From the NCBI RefSeq assembly GCF_037392515.1, contig NC_090280.1, positions 24,123,118-24,187,117 of the forward strand: 64,000 bases of DNA, in the 5' to 3' direction. The notes beneath the pieces were generated by a model, which searched no databases, was not told the origin of the DNA, and saw only the letters and a list, made by a program, of their open reading frames with translations. Numbering within the stretch: position 1 is the first letter of the stretch; every line of letters begins with the position of its first letter. This document shows positions 59,201 to 64,000 of the stretch, piece by piece. Origin of the DNA: Haliotis asinina (Eukaryota > Mollusca > Gastropoda > Lepetellida > Haliotidae). The position numbers and the translations under genes are program-made.

Positions 59201-60046
59201 AATTGCGCATACGGACTGTGCGGTAGAGGTCACGAACCAGTCACGAATTCTGGGATATCATCCGGGTACTCACGGGAGAAAAACAATAACAGAAGTTTAC
59301 ACCAGTCCACGGAAATTACTCCGCATCAGTGCCCCTTTAAATAGGAAATAGTGAGTTGTTCTGATTGTGAAATATTGTGTGTATATTCAAGTGTTGTTAA
59401 TTATTTGTCGGTGACCAACACTCTCTATATCTTTCTTCCCCACTGCTACTTCTGGGCTTGTTTCCGTAGTTGAATGTTCATCATACTTACCTATTGTGTA
59501 TTTTGGTTCTTATTTCGGAAAATTTAGAGATTATTATATTATTTGCATACCGATCATACTTACCTAATATATTGTTTTATTCCACCATATTCAAACACTT
59601 TTCGTTTACACTAATGTCATAATTAATAATAATACCAAACTAACTTTTACTAACATCATTTACTAACGTCTACGAATCAGTCTGGTCTACGAATTCACTG
59701 CCTAGTATCAGATTAGATTATTATCCATAAAATAGATTACTATTGCTAGTATCCATCGTGGAAGTACAAAACCGATACAGTATACATGTCAGTTCAGAAC
59801 ATGCATGATTACCGGATCATTTCCAGCCTCGTGTTTGCATTGAATTTGCATACCGTGTTTTGCAACTGCTTTCTCCATCTCCACGCTTCCGCCCTTAACA
59901 TAGCGGTTGACGTGCTTAGCTGTCACTGGGAAACGTCTGTCAAACGGGACCCGTGTCTTCTTCCCCTGCCGACAAGAAGATGAGCCAAAATAGCGTCGCG
60001 ACTGGGCCAAAACTACTGATCTCACACTAAATTCACACAAATTCAT
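53067..60046 (-). CDS. MRPL41: Mitochondrial ribosomal protein L41 (MRPL41), three coding exons
   Basis: A subunit of the mitochondrial large ribosomal particle. Exons on the minus strand are 60046-59854, 54562-54462 and 53231-53067; they join to 459 nt, 152 aa, with GT..AG introns and agreeing phases (1, then 0). The core [17 protein letters not shown] + LKPYVSYKVTD matches the family hallmark (human [27 protein letters not shown], recalled). It is followed by FTAKDLFHACYANDIADKF. The N terminus (MNLCEFSVRSVVLAQSRRYF, then KKTRVPFDRRFPVTAKHVNR) is basic with few acids, as expected of an import presequence. I chose ATG 60046 because it is the first Met in frame. Intron 1 is 5.3 kb and repeat-rich; intron 2 is 1.2 kb. 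Confidence 0.92.
54462..54562 (-). CDS. MRPL41: MRPL41 exon 2
   Basis: VPPTGFHDPQLGRYRNVPEM then [13 protein letters not shown]. Acceptor CTCTTTGCAG, donor AAG|GTGAAG. Confidence 0.94.
55640..56362 (+). mobile_element. Penelope-like element, 3' end (5' truncated)
   Basis: The frame 55649-55852 (67 aa) reads HIPEKNILKNPGHSIRWEDT, RRQKPAINRDQGVYLPSAWD. This is the C-terminal part of the GIY-YIG endonuclease domain of Penelope-like retroelements (family pattern H..T.GH.I.W...I..R...R...EA..I......NRD.G..L). A 450-nt 3' region with internal repeats (ATGTATCACCATTGGCTTCC near 56043 and again at 56137) follows. It ends with a hammerhead-like core and AAAGAAGTTGATATCCATAA. The element lies antisense in MRPL41 intron 1. 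Confidence 0.82.
56288..56340 (+). ncRNA. Hammerhead-like ribozyme core of the Penelope-like element
   Basis: CTGATGA at 56295-56301 and GAAAC at 56321-56325 are separated by a GGAGU/ACUCU stem (five pairs, one G-U) with an AAGCATTA-type loop. CAC before (56292-56294) can pair with GTG (56329-56331) as helix I around a GTT cleavage triplet. ACGT (56324-56327) is self-complementary, so helix III would form only between two copies. Penelope-like elements are known to carry such minimal hammerheads. One extra A at the stem II base is unusual. Confidence 0.6.
57198..57320. repeat. Direct repeat flanking the TTAA element, left copy
   Basis: TAGTGACTTGTTTTGATTGT, CCACTGCTACTTTTGGGCTTG and AGTTGAACGTTGATCA, split for length, recur near 59348-59480 with changes. 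Confidence 0.6.
57338..59336. mobile_element. 2-kb element with 18-bp inverted ends and TTAA target duplication
   Basis: AGGGGCACTGATGCGGAG at 57338-57355 and CTCCGCATCAGTGCCCCT at 59319-59336 are perfect inverted repeats, each bounded by TTAA (57334-57337, 59337-59340). TTAA duplication is typical of piggyBac. The interior shows no transposase, so it would be non-autonomous. The superfamily is inferred. Confidence 0.65.
59345..59485. repeat. Direct repeat flanking the TTAA element, right copy
   Basis: TAGTGAGTTGTTCTGATTGT, CCACTGCTACTTCTGGGCTTG-like block and GTTGAATGTTCATCA parallel the left copy. Confidence 0.6.
59854..60046 (-). CDS. MRPL41: MRPL41 exon 1
   Basis: 64 codons plus one base, ending KGGSVEMEKAVAKH. 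Donor ACG|GTATGC. The split codon joins to exon 2 as Val. Assignment rests on phase, presequence-like composition and RRFPVTAKHVNRYVKG, which resembles the RKFPL..KRGSRQFK region of insect homologues. Confidence 0.8.
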
Positions 60047-60059
60047 CGTGATGTTCACG

Positions 60060-60092
60060 ACAGGAAGTCAGCATATGGTGGCCACCTAGTGG
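60060..60092. promoter_or_regulatory. ETS-like and CTCF-like motifs just upstream of MRPL41
   Basis: ACAGGAAGT at 60060-60068 fits an ETS/GABP-type site. CCACTAGGTGGCC (minus strand, 60092-60080) fits the CTCF core CCASYAGRKGGC at 12 positions. Both lie within 50 bp of the MRPL41 start codon. These are pattern matches only. Confidence 0.35.
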
Positions 60093-61014
60093 GTAACATC
60101 AAAATTTAGGATTGTGAGGCTTGCTTCTAGAATTGCCAGGATTGTGAACTAAAACGAATAGAAACGATTTCTTTTCCAACAATTGAGCGAAACAATTTTA
60201 GGTACGAATACCGGATAAACAGAGAACCAAAGATTATACAAATTCTCGTTTCTTTTTCACTTTTAAAATACTGACAGATAACTTTCATTAGCTTTGTTTG
60301 TGATATAACATCAGTTACAACAAAACTAGTAAAATCTACTATTAATGAACTTTTAGGAGACAGGATTTTGTTGATGAGAGCTATGTCTTTATCTTTGTGT
60401 AAGTTGACAATAATATTTTACACACAGCGGTGTTGACAAACCAAACTAAGATGTATGCACATTATACGAGAATCGAACCTAAGACCACATTTATCGAGCA
60501 AGCTTACAAAAACGCCATCACCATATGGCTGATATATTGCCGATGTGACATGAAATTTTAATTCTCTAACTATGAAAGCGTAGTGCTTTACTTCTAAAGT
60601 AACTGTTAGAGTTAGCTAACAAATTGTATATTTTTCATCATTGTGGAAAGGCAAATACAATTCATAGGCTCCTCAGTCGCCGCTTTGTTTGCTTACATAA
60701 CTTGAGGTTATATTCTACTCAGAGTAGAACACATCATGTGATTAGAAATGTGTGTATATCTAAGATAAACTTCTCTCTTAACAGGCCAGTTTCCACCAAA
60801 CGTTTAAACCTGAAATATCTCCCACGGCAGGAATGTGTACAATCAATTTCTGTCTATACGGGTCCCGGCCTCTGTGCGATGGTTGTTATTTTTCGGGAAA
60901 TCGAGGTCACGGTCCAACGCTAGCTCGAACCAGGGATAAGCTGTATATAGTCTTCCTGCTGGAACTGACGATTCGAACATGCTCGCTTGTGTGACGAACT
61001 GATGACTGAGTACT
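60093..61014. other. Intergenic; one unassigned 99-aa frame
   Basis: The frame 60624-60923 (+) has no recognisable family. A worn SINE-like B box (GAATCGAACCTAAGACC) is near 60471. Nothing else seen. Confidence 0.3.
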
Positions 61015-61340
61015 TAGCACAAGGTTTTATACAACATTAAGCAATATTCCAGCAATATCACGGCGTGGGGACACCAGGAATGGGCTTCACATTGTAGCCA
61101 TGAGTGGAATCGAACCGGTAGGACGAGCAAACCCTTCAAGTGTGTTATCTCACCAACCGATGGCGAACTGATGGTTTGATACACATGTATAGTTATTTGT
61201 CTTTGTCATCACCAAAGCGTCTTGAATTGGGTTTTACGCCACTTTTAGCAATATCCGGCCAATACCACGACGGGGAACACCGAAAATGGGGTTCACATAT
61301 TTGTACCCATCTAAGGAATCGAGCCCGAGTCGAACCGTTG
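61015..61340 (-). repeat. Two adjacent tRNA-derived SINEs (family A)
   Basis: Copy 1 at 61020-61130 (AGCAATATTCCAGCAATATC, GGGCTTCACATTG, GGAATCGAACCGGTAGG). Copy 2 at 61222-61335 (GGGTTTTACGCCACTTTTAG, GGGGTTCACATATTTG, GGAATCGAGCCCGAG). Both on the minus strand. Confidence 0.8.
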
Positions 61341-61605
61341 TATACATGAGGTACGTGTAATTGTCGAACTATATAGTGTGACGTGCTGACGTGCTGACGT
61401 GCTAGCGTTCTGACGCTGGGGTCATTTCATTGTGCACTTAGTTTGTATTTTGTGAGAAGAAATTAACTTGAATTGGTAATACACTACGGAAATTGGCAAA
61501 AGCACCTAAGAATAATGTACAGTTCAAAACGTAAATATAAATGACAATTTAAGGTCCTGTGGATGAGCAACGTCAATGTTACACTTCAATCCTCCTACTT
61601 CTTCA

Positions 61606-61762
61606 AAGAGTGAGTGAGTGTGATTTTACACCGCTTTAGCAATATTAGCCAATATCATGACAGGACACGCCAGAAATTGGCTTCACACATCGGACACATG
61701 TATGGACTCGAACGTTGGTGTCCAGCGAACGCTTTAACCACGATGCTACCCTACCGCCCCTT
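61606..61762 (-). repeat. tRNA-derived SINE (family A), near complete
   Basis: GAGTGAGTGAGTGTGATTTT, TATCATGACAGGACACGCCA, GACTCGAACGTTGGTG, AACCACGATGCTACCCTACC and GCCCC. Confidence 0.82.
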
Positions 61763-61989
61763 CATAGAAAGATATTGCCCTGACACTTGTTGAAAAGGGA
61801 ATAAAAGAAGACCGTTTAGTTCGGAGTTGCTATGCATTGTGTCTGACTGAAATGTACGTCTTCACTTGACAAGTGTGCGCATATGCATGCGACCCCAACA
61901 CACACGCGCACATACGCACATATCATTGTCAGAGTTACAAAGTCTTCAAAGCTTTATCAAATCCCAGTTAACCACATGCATGACATACA

Positions 61990-62330
61990 TCACATCCTGG
62001 TTATAATGCCACCGTTTGTCCAAGAGACAATGTGGCATTATATCCAAGGTGGCATTATATTCAAGGTGGCATTATAACAGTTAGGACAGATTAAGCTGAT
62101 GACTGCTGCAAAGAGCCTTGAATGACTGGATAATCCCTCAGCATAGGGTCTGCAGGTGATTTCTTGTTGTAGGTGGCAGTTAGTATATTGGCACATGTGT
62201 GACATGGCATATATCCTGTTTGGCATTTTGACGAGGGTACTGTATAGACAGGAAATCCGTTCTGTCAAAAGTATGGCATTATACCCAGTGTGGCATTATA
62301 ACTAGGGGCATTATAACTAGGGTGCCCTGT
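61990..62330. mobile_element. Short element with subterminal GGCATTATA repeats
   Basis: CCTGGTTATAATGCCACC at 61996 and GGGGCATTATAACTAGGG near 62306 are imperfect inverted ends. Inside, GTGGCATTATA-type motifs recur at 62032, 62048, 62066, 62272 and 62289. About 330 bp, no coding. Probably a non-autonomous transposon; superfamily unknown. Confidence 0.5.
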
Positions 62331-63454
62331 AAATTAATAACCCATCGTTATTAAACGGCGTTTCAACCTTAAACCAAAGGTTGGTCATTCATACAACTTA
62401 CAAGGCTAGATCTGCCATTGTCACCAGCTTTATACGTAGCTTTGAAACACCACTCGGTTACCTTTTCAGTTCATTTGAATATTTCTAACGTTTAGTAAAC
62501 GAAAACATATATCATCAAATGAGATCAGATACAGTAGCCACAAGACGTGACCTCGACGATAGCTGCACGTGCACTCTCAATCACGCTTCTGCAGGTAGTG
62601 GTGATTCCACATAAGCTTTAAACATATGCAAAAAAACGTTGAGTTTCTTATCTAAAATGATTGTCTATGACCATGCATGGACTGGAATAACTGTGGAGGC
62701 ATGACGTTTGGAAATGCGTGTCTATCCTCCACAGCGCGTGCATATTTCTATTTATAGACATTGAAATACATTTGAGTTACCTCCCTTAGAAGACAGCGCG
62801 TACAAACGGACATGTCTGCAAGGTACGTGCATGTCCTGCTTGTGAAAATAGGAGGCCTTTGTGGGTAACAACGAATTATCAGTAAGTTGCAGTCAGGTAA
62901 TTAAATGGCATTTATGCTGTGAAATATACTTATTAAGTTTTATTCATGAATCAATGGTGCGATTGTTAGTTTGACGCTAGTTCCTGAACACCGAGTGCTG
63001 CACGAACATAACAACAACAGACTCGAAGTGCCCAGGAAAGTAGATCCAACTTCACACAATGACAGGTTGTCATAAAAAGCACGTACAACGTATTGACTAG
63101 CAGACGTGCTAATTTTCCGTGTTGGTATATTAGCAAATGTCTTTTTTGAGTGGATAAAGGATGCGTTAGGTGGTTTTTGAAGCCATCCTGACCTATTTAT
63201 TGCCAAGTCGCTGCGCCATGTGATCACGTGCTGTGACCTGAACAGTGTGATTATCGCAGTCACACAAGATGTCAGCGTGACACTACAGGGTTGTTTTTGT
63301 TGCTTTCATTGATTTTGTTACTGAAAAAGACATCATTAGTAGAAGTCATTTGATAGTCACATCGTTTTCGTTATATTTTGAAATGCCATTATACTTTCAG
63401 TATAAAATACTTTCAGTATAAAATACTTTCAGTATAAACTGGAAAGAAGCAACT
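62331..63454. other. Intergenic, nothing recognised
   Basis: A 107-aa minus-strand frame (63263-62940) has no motif. A triple TTTCAGTATAAAATAC direct repeat lies at 63400-63440. Confidence 0.3.
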
Positions 63455-63600
63455 CTTGTCAGTATCATTCTTCAAAGGCATTTAGAAGTTGGTGAGGTAA
63501 TACAAGACACTGTTATGGATGACAACTTCTTTCATTCTTTTAACAGTGTTAAAAAGAATTAAAGAAGTTGTCATCCATAATAGTGTCTTGTATTACTTGT
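63455..63600. repeat. Hairpin-bearing repeat, copy 2
   Basis: It shares GGCATTTAGAAGTTGGTGA with copy 1 at 13312. Arms about 63496-63531 and 63561-63596 pair over about 36 bp (AATACAAGACACT, then GTTATGGATGACAACTTCTT; complement AAGAAGTTGTCATCCATAAT then AGTGTCTTGTATT) with one mismatch. No hammerhead core is visible in the loop. Confidence 0.8.
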
Positions 63601-63899
63601 CAGTGTATTTAAGAAAATAACTATATCGATAATTTTTTTGGTTTTTTTTTTTTTTCTTAAAGTTTGACTGTTTAATGTCTTCCCTGAAATTGCAGCGAAA
63701 TAATTGTATTTGACCACAGTAATGTCACAGGGTGGTCATGGAGAGACATATAGCTGTACCCTGTGGAATTTAGATCAGGGATCACTCTATTTTTCCAAAG
63801 TGCTCTGTCAGGGAGTCTATGACAAGATCATCATAGAGTTCAAAATTGGACTGGTTAGAATGTCATATATTCTGATAGAATAGGAATGGTTTGGCTCAG

Positions 63900-64000
63900 A
63901 TTGTTAGTGAGTTTGTGTAGTTTTACATTGCTTTTAGCAATATTACAGCAGTGTCACTAAGTGGACACAAAAAACTGAACCCATGCAAGGAATGGAACCC
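63900..64000 (-). repeat. SINE family A, cut by the window end
   Basis: GTTTTACATTGCTTTTAGCA, ATTACAGCAGTGTCAC and GGAATGGAACCC (B-box region, minus strand). Confidence 0.7.

Overview
The window reads as a gastropod genome, most likely an abalone (Haliotis). Coding is sparse, genes are split by short introns with GT..AG ends, and there are dozens of copies of two short interspersed repeats. One is a tRNA-derived SINE ending in GCGGCGTAAAAC plus (ACTC)n; the other ends in GGAATATTGCTGAGTGCGG. The genus call rests on my recognition of these repeats. I ran no search.

Four host loci can be supported. (1) 5.2-6.4 kb, + strand: a single-exon GT31 beta-1,3-galactosyltransferase-like gene of the Golgi. 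(2) 9.1-9.9 kb, + strand: a decayed small-GTPase gene copy. (3) 18.6-44.2 kb, + strand: a complete ABCC1/MRP1-type multidrug-resistance ABC transporter. I rebuilt it as 30 exons (4,755 coding nt, 1,584 aa) in the order TMD0-L0-TMD1-NBD1-TMD2-NBD2, with every intron phase agreeing. (4) 53.07-60.05 kb, - strand: mitochondrial ribosomal protein L41 (MRPL41) in three coding exons (152 aa).

The rest is repeat landscape. 0.6-16 kb holds MITE-like inverted-repeat elements, a truncated pogo/Tigger transposon, a 448-bp fold-back element, minisatellites and SINEs. An apparently whole Tc1/mariner transposon (337-aa DD34E transposase, matching TIRs, TA target duplication) sits in intron 1 of the ABCC gene. 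Other ABCC introns carry SINEs, a decayed Tc1 transposase fragment, a LINE tail and several minisatellites. 44.3-53 kb has an 80-bp satellite grown out of one dispersed repeat, a LINE interrupted by a deleted Tc1 element, and a 21-bp minisatellite. The long first intron of MRPL41 holds the 3' end of a Penelope-like element with a hammerhead-like ribozyme core, and a 2-kb element with TTAA target duplications.

The most unusual structure is at the end of ABCC exon 22. A 39-bp minisatellite starts inside the exon, and each unit copies the exon-intron junction. This gives 26 evenly spaced splice-donor copies, joined by sequence that stays open in the transporter's frame. Donor choice or repeat number could add 13-residue hydrophobic blocks to TMD2. 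Second in interest are two hairpins 50 kb apart with shared flanks and covarying arms, which seem related to the Penelope-type terminus.
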